This document shows positions 26,105 through 34,294 of a stretch of 63,107 bases of DNA, in pieces. The DNA lies in contig CAYMNK010000010.1 of the NCBI GenBank assembly GCA_964391805.1, forward strand, positions 1-63,107, given 5' to 3'. The DNA is from RUG14300 sp964391805 (GTDB taxonomy: Bacteria; Bacillota; Clostridia; Christensenellales; CAG-1252). Both the position numbers and the translations under genes were made by a program. The notes under the pieces are model-generated. The model made no database searches. It had not been told where the DNA came from and worked only from the letters and a program-made list of their open reading frames with translations. The first letter of the stretch is position 1, and the number at the start of each line of letters is the position of its first letter.

Positions 26105-27106
26105 TTATTTGACAATAAATTCGTATATTGTTTCGCTTGAATATCCTTCACCGTCAATAATTGTGCTTGGAAAACTATCGATATTACATGCATTGGGATA
26201 TCCTTGTGTTTCGAGTGCAAATGAACAATGCTTGTTATAAACAGTCTTACCGATTGCGCCGTTTAAAAAGTTACCGCTGTAAAACTGCACACAAGGCATA
26301 TCGGTATATACATTCATCACTATACCGCTCTTATCTGCTTCTACCGTAGCAACCGGACCATCGGTTTGGTCTAATATATAGTTAAAGTCATAACCGCCAC
26401 CGATATTCATCAATCTGTCATTTGTTTCGATGCGCTCGCCAATGGTATGCGGGGTGCGGAAATCGTAACAAGTTCCTTCTACATTTATGATGTTACCGTT
26501 AGGAATCAACTGCTCGTTAACGTCTGTAAGTGCGGACGCTTTAATTGTCAAGCGATGCTTGGTGATGTCCTTACAGTCGCCGTTAAGATTGAAATAGGCA
26601 TGATTAGATAAATTGCAATGAGTTTTTCTATCGCTCTTGGCGGAGTATCTAATCTTTAAACTGTTTTTATGGAATGAGTATTCAATTGTTATCCAAACAT
26701 TACCGGGATAGCCTTCTTCGCCGTCCTTAGATAGATAGGTTAATCTTAGAACTTCGCCGTCAATTTGAGCATTGAAATATTTTTTATCAAAACCTTCGAA
26801 TCCACCGTGAAGTTGGTTATTACCTTCGTTTGCATTAAGTTTATAAGTAATACCGTCAATGGTGAATTCGGCATTACCGATTCTATTGGCAACTCTACCT
26901 ACGCAAGCGTTAAAATATCCACCGTCACCGATATATTCTTCGGGAGTATTATAGCCAAGAACCACGTCTTGAAGATTGCCGTTTTTATCGGGAACGCAAA
27001 TTTTATGGATTCTTGCTCCATAAGTGATAATTTCGGCATAAGAGTTTCCGTCAGTGAGTCGATATAGTTCGATATTTCCTTGTTTACTAATAAAATTAAC
27101 AGCCAT
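26105..27106 (-). CDS. galM: Aldose 1-epimerase (galactose mutarotase)
   Basis: Interconverts alpha and beta anomers of aldohexoses. Length is 333 residues, normal for GalM. Family motifs are VGRVANRIG, NQLHGG, NHAYFNL with the catalytic His, FYSGNFL and LETQGYPNACN with the catalytic Glu. I chose ATG at 27106 (AAGGAG 9 bases upstream) over the upstream in-frame start at 27166, which would fall on the promoter. No other galactose gene is adjacent; it has its own consensus promoter. Confidence 0.95.
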   Translation of the reverse strand: MAVNFISKQGNIELYRLTDGNSYAEIITYGARIHKICVPDKNGNLQDVVLGYNTPEEYIGDGGYFNACVGRVANRIGNAEFTIDGITYKLNANEGNNQLHGGFEGFDKKYFNAQIDGEVLRLTYLSKDGEEGYPGNVWITIEYSFHKNSLKIRYSAKSDRKTHCNLSNHAYFNLNGDCKDITKHRLTIKASALTDVNEQLIPNGNIINVEGTCYDFRTPHTIGERIETNDRLMNIGGGYDFNYILDQTDGPVATVEADKSGIVMNVYTDMPCVQFYSGNFLNGAIGKTVYNKHCSFALETQGYPNACNIDSFPSTIIDGEGYSSETIYEFIVK

Positions 27107-27137
27107 ATTAATGAACTCCTTATAGTTACGCGGTAAT

Positions 27138-27166
27138 AATATAGCATTAATTCCCCCTCTTGTCAA
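27138..27166 (-). promoter_or_regulatory. Sigma-A promoter of galM
   Basis: TTGACA (27166-27161), 17 bases, TATATT (27143-27138) with TGC immediately before the -10. Confidence 0.8.
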
Positions 27167-27362
27167 TATGTTTTTTCAAAAAAAACGTTCATTTTTCAAC
27201 TATTTTTTATGAGGGTAAAAAAATGAGACGATGTTTTAATATGGTTTTAATTTTCATTCTTTTATTGTTGTTTTATGATTGGGAAAATGTAAACGATTAA
27301 CAGGCATGAGTCATTCCGAACGAAGGAAATGTGGTATAATATATTTGGAAAAGAAACCTAAT

Positions 27363-27530
27363 GACATTAATCATGTAATTCTGAGCGAGCGCCGTACCAT
27401 CGATGTCATACTGAGCGAAGAACTATGAGTAGCATTATACCATCAATGTCATTCTGAGCGAAGGTTGAAAACCGTAGTCGAACCCGCAGGGCGACGCAAC
27501 GCGTCGGTATCTGAGATTCCATATAAAAAA
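27363..27530. repeat. Dispersed intergenic repeat copy
   Basis: Blocks ATTCTGAGCGAGCG, ATACTGAGCGAAG, CACCATCAATG and ATTCTGAGCGAAG, then GTAGTCGAACCCGCAGGGCGACGCAACGCGTCGGTATCT. No ORF or RNA gene is visible between galM and rpsI (27107-28038) beyond these repeats and the terminator. Confidence 0.75.
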
Positions 27531-27587
27531 CAAGTCAAAACACATACTTCTTTTTACAAAGGATGGCAATATTATATTACAGTTTTG

Positions 27588-27650
27588 TAGGGGCGCTTAG
27601 TAAGCGCCCGCAAAAAAGCAATTCCCCGCACTTGCTTTTTATTATGCACT
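27588..27650. repeat. Second repeat family: GGGCGCTTA inverted repeat, copy 2
   Basis: GGGCGCTTA (27591-27599) pairs with TAAGCGCCC (27601-27609), flanked by GTAG and followed by CACTTGCTTTTTAT, as in the copy at 24468. Confidence 0.7.
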
Positions 27651-27654
27651 TACT

Positions 27655-27865
27655 GTATTTTCCCATCATGTCATAGTAAGCATACTATGAAAAACACTGC
27701 ACCATCAAATGTCATACTGAGCGAAGGTGACAACCTGAAGTCGAACCCGAAGGGCGACGCAACGCGTCGGTATCTAAATCCTTTTTAATAAAAGCGGATA
27801 CAATAACTCAAACTAATCATTACCGCCCGCAAGATACTAAACGATTACATTGTTTGATTCTCGTT
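27655..27865. repeat. Dispersed intergenic repeat, near-complete copy
   Basis: Contains both ends of the element: CACTGCACCATCAA, TCATACTGAGCGAAGG, AGTCGAACCCGAAGGGCGACGC and CGTCGGTATCTAAATCC on the left. After about 45 unique bases come CCCGCAAGATACTAAACGATTACA and a TTTGATTCTCG segment on the right. Confidence 0.75.
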
Positions 27866-27889
27866 ACACTCGAATTTTGTAATCATACA

Positions 27890-27930
27890 AAAAGAGGTGT
27901 CCTTCCATGTTAGGAAAAACACCTTATTTA
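27890..27930 (-). terminator. Rho-independent terminator of rplM-rpsI
   Basis: On the minus strand AAGGTGT and inner TCCT pair with AGGA and ACACCT, followed by CTTTTTG. Confidence 0.8.
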
Positions 27931-28038
27931 TTATTCTTTATAATGCTCATTTACTTACACATCATATAAATAATGCCCATTCGGTAAGCATATAATCCAC
28001 GCATTTCTTTTTAATGCGGGATGAGCATATTCCGCAGA

Positions 28039-28452
28039 TTATCTCTTAGAGAATTGCGGTGCTTTACGAGCTTTCTTCAAGCCGTACTTCTTTCTTTCCT
28101 TCATACGAGGATCTCTGGTAAGGAATCCCTTAGCCTTCAAAGCAGCTTTAGTTTCGGGCTCAGCCAAAACCAATGCACGAGAGATACCGTGACGGATAGC
28201 GCCTGCTTGACCTGTGTAACCACCGCCTGTGATGTTTACATAAACGTCATACTTAGCAGTTGTACCGGTGAGCTCTAACGGTTGACGAACGATCGATTTA
28301 ACGATTTCCAATCCGCCGAAATACTCGTCGATGGTGCGCTTATTGATGATGATATTGCCGTTTCCTTCGGGAACGAGACGAACTCTTGCGATAGCGTGTT
28401 TTCTACGACCGGTTCCCCAATATTGTGTATTTTTAACTTTCTTAGTTGCCAT
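28039..28452 (-). CDS. rpsI: 30S ribosomal protein S9
   Basis: Protein of 137 residues, standard length for S9. Diagnostic segments are YWGTGRRKHAIARVRL, NITGGGYTGQAGAIRHG (the S9 signature) and the basic C-terminus ending APQFSKR, which reaches the ribosomal P-site tRNA. It lies 11 bases after rplM in the conserved L13-S9 operon. Confidence 0.98.
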   Translation of the reverse strand: MATKKVKNTQYWGTGRRKHAIARVRLVPEGNGNIIINKRTIDEYFGGLEIVKSIVRQPLELTGTTAKYDVYVNITGGGYTGQAGAIRHGISRALVLAEPETKAALKAKGFLTRDPRMKERKKYGLKKARKAPQFSKR

Positions 28453-28463
28453 AATTCACCTCA

Positions 28464-28892
28464 TTAGAATTTAAGAACTTCGGGCTGTTGTGCTTGATGC
28501 TCATGCTCTGCGCCGGCATAAATCTTGCACTTCTTGAACATCTTTCTGCCAAGAGCATTTTTAGGAAGCATACCCTTGATAGCTTGAGCTACCATGAACT
28601 CAGGTTTTTTAGCATAAACGTCTTTAGCTTTCTCTTCTTTTAAGCCACCGATGTATCCTGTGTGGTGTCTATACATCTTTTGCTCAAGTTTCTTACCGGT
28701 TAAAACAACCTTACTGCAGTTAATAATAATAACGTAATCGCCAGTGTCAACATTAGGTGTAAAGGTGGGCTTATTCTTACCACGAAGCACAGAAGCAACT
28801 TGGCTTGCCAAACGACCTAAAACCATACCTTCAGCGTCAACTACATACCATTTTCTTTCAACGGTAGCCGGTTTTGCCATATATGTTTTCAT
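28464..28892 (-). CDS. rplM: 50S ribosomal protein L13
   Basis: Protein of 142 residues, the usual L13 length, containing RKWYVVDAEGMVLGRLAS, GDYVIIINCSKVVLTGKK, MYRHHTGYIGGLKE and VKGMLPKN-like GMLPKNALG. Start is the ATG at 28892 with GGAGG 7 bases upstream; a longer reading from 28982 would run through the structured leader. Preceded by a consensus promoter and a possible L13-binding leader. Confidence 0.98.
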   Translation of the reverse strand: MKTYMAKPATVERKWYVVDAEGMVLGRLASQVASVLRGKNKPTFTPNVDTGDYVIIINCSKVVLTGKKLEQKMYRHHTGYIGGLKEEKAKDVYAKKPEFMVAQAIKGMLPKNALGRKMFKKCKIYAGAEHEHQAQQPEVLKF

Positions 28893-28937
28893 TTTAAATC
28901 CTCCAATAATTTTTGCTTTAATTAAAGGCTTAATGGA

Positions 28938-28993
28938 TAACTCGCCTTTCTCGGTAATTCCGCAAGGGGCTAATTCGCACAAATTACGAGTTT
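28938..28993 (-). promoter_or_regulatory. Possible L13 autoregulatory leader
   Basis: Between promoter and rplM, AAACTCG (about 28993-28987) can pair with CGAGTT (about 28944-28939), enclosing a GCGAATTA/GGAATTACC internal region. Position and long-range stem resemble the Firmicute L13 leader that L13 binds to repress its operon. A covariance-model search is needed to confirm the class. Confidence 0.45.
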
Positions 28994-29008
28994 ATTAATG
29001 CATATAAT

Positions 29009-29037
29009 ATTTTAATCAAGGTTGTCGAAACTGTCAA
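29009..29037 (-). promoter_or_regulatory. Sigma-A promoter of rplM-rpsI
   Basis: TTGACA (29037-29032), 17 bases, TAAAAT (29014-29009) on the minus strand. Confidence 0.8.
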
Positions 29038-29076
29038 GCATATTTGAGTCCTTTTTGAAACTTTTTTATCTAAAAT

Positions 29077-29565
29077 TTACTCAAAAATAATTTTCCAATC
29101 GCTAATCAGTTTTTCTAATGAAAATCTTGCATTAGCAGGGCTTGTAGAGGGTAACAATGTCGTGATTTCTACTAATTCGGGATGATACTTGGTGAAGTAT
29201 TTATAGGAAGCGGATCCGTTGCAAAATATTCTTTTTATTTTGGTGTCGGCTATAAGTGACGGGATGTTCGACGGAATTTCGTTTGAAATCTTGGCATCCG
29301 AACTACCTACTATATCGCATTCTTCGATAGCATCGTACAAAGCTATTCCGTTTGCTAACAACTCCTCTGCCCTATTCTTTGGGGACAAACTTATCAAATC
29401 TGTATGCAAGAGCTCGGACAGCACCTTCCAAAACCTGTTTTGAGGATGCATATAATAAAATTCCGCCTCTATCGACTTTACACTCGGAACAGTACCTAAT
29501 ATTAGGATTTTCGAGTTTTTATCGATTACGGGCGGAAAAACGTGTTTACAGTGTCTAATAGACAT
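29077..29565 (-). CDS. DNA-deoxyinosine glycosylase (uracil-DNA glycosylase superfamily)
   Basis: Base-excision repair enzyme of 162 residues. ILILGTVPSVKS near residue 20 and HPQNRFWKVL near residue 42 are the active-site motifs of the hypoxanthine/deoxyinosine family (UDG family 6), and LPSTSPANA near residue 137 is its C-terminal motif. It starts one base after the guanine deaminase stop (TGA C ATG) with no ribosome binding site, so translation is coupled. The pairing with a purine deaminase is thematically neat: one removes deaminated bases from DNA, the other deaminates free purine. Confidence 0.88.
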   Translation of the reverse strand: MSIRHCKHVFPPVIDKNSKILILGTVPSVKSIEAEFYYMHPQNRFWKVLSELLHTDLISLSPKNRAEELLANGIALYDAIEECDIVGSSDAKISNEIPSNIPSLIADTKIKRIFCNGSASYKYFTKYHPELVEITTLLPSTSPANARFSLEKLISDWKIIFE

Positions 29566-29566
29566 G

Positions 29567-30031
29567 TCAATAGGAAGTTTTATCGCTTATAGCTATATAT
29601 TCGTGGAAAAGTTCTAAGCATTCCTCGTGGTCAAGCTGAACAATTTTATCCTTCATTTTCTCTGTGGAAATCGAAAGGTTCTTATAGAATACCTCGTCTC
29701 TAAAACCTATCATATCGTTTTCTTGTATGGTACAACCATAGTATATTTTATCGATGTTTGCCCAGAGAATAGCGCCCAAACACATAGGGCAAGGTTCTCC
29801 CGTGGTATAAATCTCGGCACCCGATAAATCAAATGTATTTAACGTTTTGCAAGTCGTACGAATAGCATCAACTTCACCGTGACAGGTGGGATCATTATAT
29901 GCAATGACATGGTTATGTCCTTTGCCGATAATCTTTCCGTCTTTGACGATGACCGAACCGAAAGGACCGCCATGGCCCTGTCTAATACCTAAGCGAGCTT
30001 CTTCGATCGCGATTGACATATATTTGTTCAT
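29567..30031 (-). CDS. guaD: Guanine deaminase-like cytidine-deaminase-fold enzyme
   Basis: Zinc hydrolase of 154 residues. The zinc site is CHGEVDAIR (with Gly replacing the usual Ala of HAE) plus PCPMCLGAI. GGPFGSVIVKDG, the NDPT segment and the C-terminal region ending in YIAISDKTSY match the guanine deaminase branch better than tRNA deaminase TadA. Expected reaction: guanine to xanthine. AGGAG precedes the start. It is co-directional with the upstream kinase, separated by a hairpin, and coupled to the glycosylase. Confidence 0.82.
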   Translation of the reverse strand: MNKYMSIAIEEARLGIRQGHGGPFGSVIVKDGKIIGKGHNHVIAYNDPTCHGEVDAIRTTCKTLNTFDLSGAEIYTTGEPCPMCLGAILWANIDKIYYGCTIQENDMIGFRDEVFYKNLSISTEKMKDKIVQLDHEECLELFHEYIAISDKTSY

Positions 30032-30057
30032 ATTTTCTCCTAATATCTATACATTGA

Positions 30058-30080
30058 GTGCACGAGCTAAGCCCGTGCAC
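30058..30080. repeat. Seven-bp perfect inverted repeat between kinase and guaD
   Basis: GTGCACG (30058-30064) and CGTGCAC (30074-30080) with a nine-base loop. There is no T-run on either side, so it is either a weak attenuator, an mRNA-stabilising hairpin or a protein-binding site. Confidence 0.5.
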
Positions 30081-30090
30081 ATGTTAATAA

Positions 30091-31746
30091 TTACAGTTTA
30101 AAACAACTTCCGCCAAGGAATTCGCGAATTAACGAATTACATGGAATAATAGATTCGTCCTCTATCGGTTTAAAATATTTCAAATACTTAATCAATCTGT
30201 TCGCAACCAAGAATTGAGGATCATTATAGTCGATTCTTTGCAGTGCCGGTAACGCCAACTTGCGAAGTACGCTGAGTTCATACGACAAACTCGAATTAAA
30301 AACATAGTTAGCGCCCTCTTGGTTAGGATATATCCACTTAAATTCGCCTTGTCTAACCGATTGCCACATATCGATGGTTTCGGAAGCGGGGCAATTACGG
30401 TATTGCATATCACGAACAATTCTACGAATAAGTCTCATATCGGTGGTATTCAACGGCGAATGGTTATCGATATTGATTTGAACTTGCGGTGCTATGTATA
30501 TTTTAAATTTTTGATGTTTCGGAATGGATGAAGTGAGTTTTTCATTAAGGGCATGTATACCTTCAATAATGATCGGGCTATGCATATCAACCTTAATAGT
30601 ACGACCGACTTCCCTTCTTCCCGCTGCGAAATTAAATCTTGGCAAAGTAACCTCTTCACCGTTAATGAGATTAAACAAGTCACGGTTAAATAAATCGATA
30701 TCCAAGCAGTTGATATGTTCTAAATCCAACTTATCCATGGTGGTCTTTTGGATTTCGCAAAGGACTTCTTTTTCGAGATAATAGTCGTCCATTGAAATGG
30801 TTACGGGATTAATACCTCTGGAGAGCAATTCAATTTTTAGGCGATTACAAAATGTGGTTTTACCACTCGAACTCGGTCCGGCTATAGCGATAAGACGCAA
30901 ATTTTCGATATCGGATTCTATCAACGAACCTAATTCAGCAAGCATCTTATTGTGCTTAGCTTCGCACATTTGAACCAATTCCAATGCGTTATTTTCCACT
31001 TTGTGGTTAATTTGCGCAATTGTTTGAGTATTAACCTTTTTTGCCCAGCTGTATTCGCGTGAAAGCGTCCTTCCGTAAGTTGATTCCTCTACGAAGTCGG
31101 GGATGGTCGCATCGAGTTCGTAACGCGGATATTGAATTATCAATCCGGGGCTATACGGACGCAATACGTAGTTATGGATGCAACCTGTAGAGGGAAGCAT
31201 ATAGGAGTGCAAATAGTTATAGTAATCTCCGCACTTGTACAAATGTGCATAAGTTTCGGGGCGATACTGTAAGATATCGAGTTTATCCGAATAGTTATTA
31301 TCGATATACATTTTCTTAGCTTCGGCAGTAGAAACCGTTATGCGTTCTATGGGCATATTGGCTTTGATAATGCGGTCAACCTCTTTGCTTATTGGTTCGG
31401 TTGCTTTAGAAATATTGAAGTTCCTATTCAATACCTGACAGAATATAGAGCGCGAAACGTTATAACCGAATCTAATTTGAACATTAGGATAAAGATTATG
31501 GAAAGCCATAGCGATTATGTATCTCAATGTCGCTTCATAAGCCTTCCCCGCCTCGATATTATCCAAATCGAGGAGTGATATTTCGTCCCATTGGTTCTTT
31601 TCACTTAAAATGTAATTCAGTTCTTTGACTTGTGAACCTATTCTACAAACGCAATGTTTAGTTTTCTCGTCTTGGGGAACGAGGTCGATAACACGAGTAC
31701 CCTCAGGCACTTCCATCTTATTGCCTTGAAAATTAATACTGATCAT
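30091..31746 (-). CDS. Uridine-kinase-like nucleoside kinase with TGS/ThrRS-like N-terminus
   Basis: Protein of 551 residues. Residues 1-60 resemble a TGS domain (VPEGTRVIDLV), and residues 60-240 resemble the threonyl-tRNA synthetase second domain. The C-terminal half is a P-loop uridine kinase/phosphoribulokinase module with GPSSSGKTTFCNRL at residues 290-303 and the SMDDYYLE and IIEGIHALN motifs. This fused architecture is widespread in Firmicutes and annotated as nucleoside kinase. Substrate is not established by sequence. It has its own promoter. Confidence 0.88.
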   Translation of the reverse strand: MISINFQGNKMEVPEGTRVIDLVPQDEKTKHCVCRIGSQVKELNYILSEKNQWDEISLLDLDNIEAGKAYEATLRYIIAMAFHNLYPNVQIRFGYNVSRSIFCQVLNRNFNISKATEPISKEVDRIIKANMPIERITVSTAEAKKMYIDNNYSDKLDILQYRPETYAHLYKCGDYYNYLHSYMLPSTGCIHNYVLRPYSPGLIIQYPRYELDATIPDFVEESTYGRTLSREYSWAKKVNTQTIAQINHKVENNALELVQMCEAKHNKMLAELGSLIESDIENLRLIAIAGPSSSGKTTFCNRLKIELLSRGINPVTISMDDYYLEKEVLCEIQKTTMDKLDLEHINCLDIDLFNRDLFNLINGEEVTLPRFNFAAGRREVGRTIKVDMHSPIIIEGIHALNEKLTSSIPKHQKFKIYIAPQVQINIDNHSPLNTTDMRLIRRIVRDMQYRNCPASETIDMWQSVRQGEFKWIYPNQEGANYVFNSSLSYELSVLRKLALPALQRIDYNDPQFLVANRLIKYLKYFKPIEDESIIPCNSLIREFLGGSCFKL

Positions 31747-31793
31747 ATAATTAAATCCTTTAAATAATTATTTTTACGGCTGTCGCAATAAAT

Positions 31794-31822
31794 ATTATAC
31801 CACATCATTTTCCCTTTTTCAA
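31794..31822 (-). promoter_or_regulatory. Sigma-A promoter of the nucleoside kinase gene
   Basis: TTGAAA (31822-31817), 17 bases, TATAAT (31799-31794) on the minus strand. Confidence 0.75.
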
Positions 31823-31849
31823 TACCCATTTTGAAATTTCTTGGCAAAT

Positions 31850-32250
31850 GATGTTATGCTATCGCAAAATTAAGGATAATTGAATATATGTCATTCCTGG
31901 CAAAAACTTTGAATAGCACTGCACCATCAATGTCATACTTGGCGTAGAACTGTGAAAAGTTTCTTTCATCTTGTCATTCTGAGCGACGAAGTCTGTAGTC
32001 GAACCCGTAGGGCGATGCGTAGCATCGGAATCTTATTCCATGTTAACAAGGATGTCGTTAAATTATCTGCACATTATCGTCCGCAAGATACCAAATTGTT
32101 GCACAATTTGATTTGCACGATGTGCAAATTTCGACTACGCTCAGTATGACGGCGGCCGATACATTTTTGTCATACCCAAGCGTTGCGTTGATAGACCGCA
32201 GTCGAACTGCGTAGCAGTGCGAGGCTTGCCTCGCAGTATCTAATTCCTTG
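31850..32250. repeat. Dispersed intergenic repeat cluster, longest tract
   Basis: Contains CATTCCTGGC, CACTGCACCATCAATG, CATACTTGGCG, ATTCTGAGCGACG, TAGTCGAACCCGTAGGGCGATG and CGGAATCTTATTCCATG. After a spacer come ATCGTCCGCAAGATACC and nested inverted repeats (AAATTGTTGCACAATTT), then TTTCGACTACGCTCAGTATGACGG as an inverted left end. The last 90 bases contain GCGAGGCTTGCCTCGC. Together these fill the 500-base gap between rtcB and the kinase; no gene is visible. Confidence 0.75.
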
Positions 32251-32259
32251 TAATAAAAA

Positions 32260-33447
32260 TTATTCTTTCGCCTTAAAGTTGTATACCGGTTTTATTATAT
32301 CAATAACCTCTACCGTCGGTTCGATTAGTTTGAGTATTTCGTCGGCGGGTTTATATGCCATCGGGGCTTCATCGATAGTGCCTTGAGTTGCGGTAGTTGT
32401 AAATATCCCCTTCATGGCTTTTTTGAACTGTTCTTCGGTGAACTTTTCCTTAGCGGCACTGCGTGAATAGAGTCTACCTGCACCATGTGGAGCCGACTGA
32501 TTCCAATCTTCGTTGCCTTTACCTATTGCTACCAAACAACCGTCACGCATATTCATAGGAATTAACACCTTTTCACCTTTTTTTGCAGAAATTGCACCTT
32601 TGCGAACAATATTTTCGTCGTCTATATAATTGTGAATTGTTTCAAAGGTTTCGAGTCTTTCGGGTTCTAAACCGAGGTGCTTGATTATCTTTTCTGCTAT
32701 ACGTATGCGATTTTTAAGAGCAAATTGTTGACAAATACGCATATCGTGCATGTAAGCATCGAGATGCGCGCCCTCCAAGTAGCATAGTTGTCTGGGTGTT
32801 TTAGTTTTATGTGAATACTCTTTAGATATAGCCTTGAGTGCGTCGGGGATTTCGTCAATTTTACCGCTTTCTTTTAACTCTTCGATTGCTGCAAGTTTGG
32901 CAGGCTCTGCTGCGTTTTTACAGTCATCCTCTGCCATTTTTTGGTATATAGATGCAACCTGTTGACCGAGATTGCGACTTCCCGAATGGATTACAAGGTA
33001 CTTATTGTTATCCTGATCGACGTCGATTTCGATAAAGTGATTGCCGCCGCCCAACGAACCGATCGAGCCTAAAAGACGAGTCATACTAACTAATTTGTCG
33101 CGAACATATAGGGCATCTATTAAATCTTCACCGTTTGTTTCTTTACTGACGGACGAGCCCGACGGAATATTCTTTTTGATGAAGTTGTCAAGTTCCTCAT
33201 AATCGATATCTATATTACCCAATTTGACCGTTCTCATACCGCAACCGATATCAACGCCTATGACATTGGGAATGACCATATTTGACATTGTCGATGTAAA
33301 ACCCACGACACACCCCATACCTGCATGAGCGTCTGGCATTATTCTAACTTTTTCATTTTGAAAAGGCGGTTGCCTCAGAAGTTCGTATATCTGATTGACC
33401 GCCTTTGGAGTGATGTTGTCTGTGAATATTTGTAGATTATATTCCAT
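32260..33447 (-). CDS. rtcB: RNA ligase RtcB
   Basis: Mn/GTP-dependent RNA ligase joining 2',3'-cyclic phosphate or 3'-phosphate ends to 5'-OH ends; 395 residues. Metal ligands are in GVDIGCGM, GGNHFIEID and HSGSRNLGQ. The guanylylated His lies in SAPHGAGRLYSR, so the active site looks intact. It is the last gene of the SPFH/ESCRT-like/TIR operon, 17 bases after the DUF6273-like gene, with AAGGAG upstream. No RtcA, archease or RtcR is present. Context suggests repair of RNA cleaved during the stress this operon meets. Confidence 0.95.
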   Translation of the reverse strand: MEYNLQIFTDNITPKAVNQIYELLRQPPFQNEKVRIMPDAHAGMGCVVGFTSTMSNMVIPNVIGVDIGCGMRTVKLGNIDIDYEELDNFIKKNIPSGSSVSKETNGEDLIDALYVRDKLVSMTRLLGSIGSLGGGNHFIEIDVDQDNNKYLVIHSGSRNLGQQVASIYQKMAEDDCKNAAEPAKLAAIEELKESGKIDEIPDALKAISKEYSHKTKTPRQLCYLEGAHLDAYMHDMRICQQFALKNRIRIAEKIIKHLGLEPERLETFETIHNYIDDENIVRKGAISAKKGEKVLIPMNMRDGCLVAIGKGNEDWNQSAPHGAGRLYSRSAAKEKFTEEQFKKAMKGIFTTTATQGTIDEAPMAYKPADEILKLIEPTVEVIDIIKPVYNFKAKE

Positions 33448-33464
33448 ATATTGGTTATTTCTCC

Positions 33465-34292
33465 TTAGATTTTAAACATTGTACCGGCAATAGTGGTTAT
33501 CCTTATGGCAGGTCGAATGCCTATGGCGAGCGTTTTTGCGTAAGTATTAGAGTTAGCGCCCAAAACGAGAGCTCCTTTGGTGGTTCTGGTCATCTCGGGG
33601 AAGATACCCACGCCCATTGCTAAAGCATAATCGGTATTACCGATCGGCGGAAGATTTTCATACTCTTCTATGGGTAACAAATCTACCTTATCATAGAAGG
33701 TGGAATTTCCCTTATCGTCGTAAATATTGGATGTAACCATCATGATGTATCTACTTATACTCGAGTCGAACGCATCGCCGAAAAATGTATTGTTTAGCCA
33801 CTTACGGACAGAAGAATTGATGTATTCGACATTCTCGATATTGAAGCCGTTCTCGTGGAAGGGAACGCAGTCGAGTACCATATCCGGGATAATTGAATAA
33901 TTATCTCTAACGTCAGTATAAACCGTCCAATCGATTGGCTCGAACTTAAAGCAGCTAGCAGAAAAGCTCTTAGCGTTAAATGTCATAATGGCGCGATATT
34001 TTTCGCCGTTATAGTCGATATCGAGATAATAGCTATTTCTGATTTTGTGGCACTTATCCTTTATTGCCTTAGGGTTGGATAGAATCTCCTTAACTCCGCC
34101 GATGACCAAAAGTTTAGTCACCAGCGCTTTATCGGTGATTTTGGTTTGAGGATAGGATCCGAATCTGATATGTACGCGGTTGGAATCGTCCGGTTGCGTT
34201 TCTATCTTGCCGAAGTCTTTGGAGTTAAGTATCTTCTCTAAAAACGGATCGCATATTTCAATTCTATAATATTTATTTTCGTTTTTAAACAT
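33465..34292 (-). CDS. DUF6273-like protein of the ESCRT-like operon
   Basis: Protein of 275 residues with no signal peptide. FGSYPQTKITDKALVTKL near residue 45, WTVYTD near residue 125, a VRKWLNNTFFGDAF stretch near residue 165 and the C-terminal IGIRPAIRI match the order seen in the secreted lipoprotein at 53748-54716 (FGSYPQT, WQII, IRSWLNSDFY, VVPALKI). The fold is a sulfatase-modifying/lectin-like DUF6273 type by family knowledge; function is unknown. It begins two bases after the TIR gene stop, with GGGAG upstream, so it is a firm operon member. Being cytoplasmic, it may act as a ligand- or surface-recognition module for the operon. Confidence 0.75.
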   Translation of the reverse strand: MFKNENKYYRIEICDPFLEKILNSKDFGKIETQPDDSNRVHIRFGSYPQTKITDKALVTKLLVIGGVKEILSNPKAIKDKCHKIRNSYYLDIDYNGEKYRAIMTFNAKSFSASCFKFEPIDWTVYTDVRDNYSIIPDMVLDCVPFHENGFNIENVEYINSSVRKWLNNTFFGDAFDSSISRYIMMVTSNIYDDKGNSTFYDKVDLLPIEEYENLPPIGNTDYALAMGVGIFPEMTRTTKGALVLGANSNTYAKTLAIGIRPAIRITTIAGTMFKI

Positions 34293-34294
34293 AA

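Noticed and set aside
24219..32260. CRISPR array among the repeated intergenic blocks
   Set aside because: The repeats are not direct repeats with regular spacers, are scattered over tens of kilobases, and no cas gene is present.
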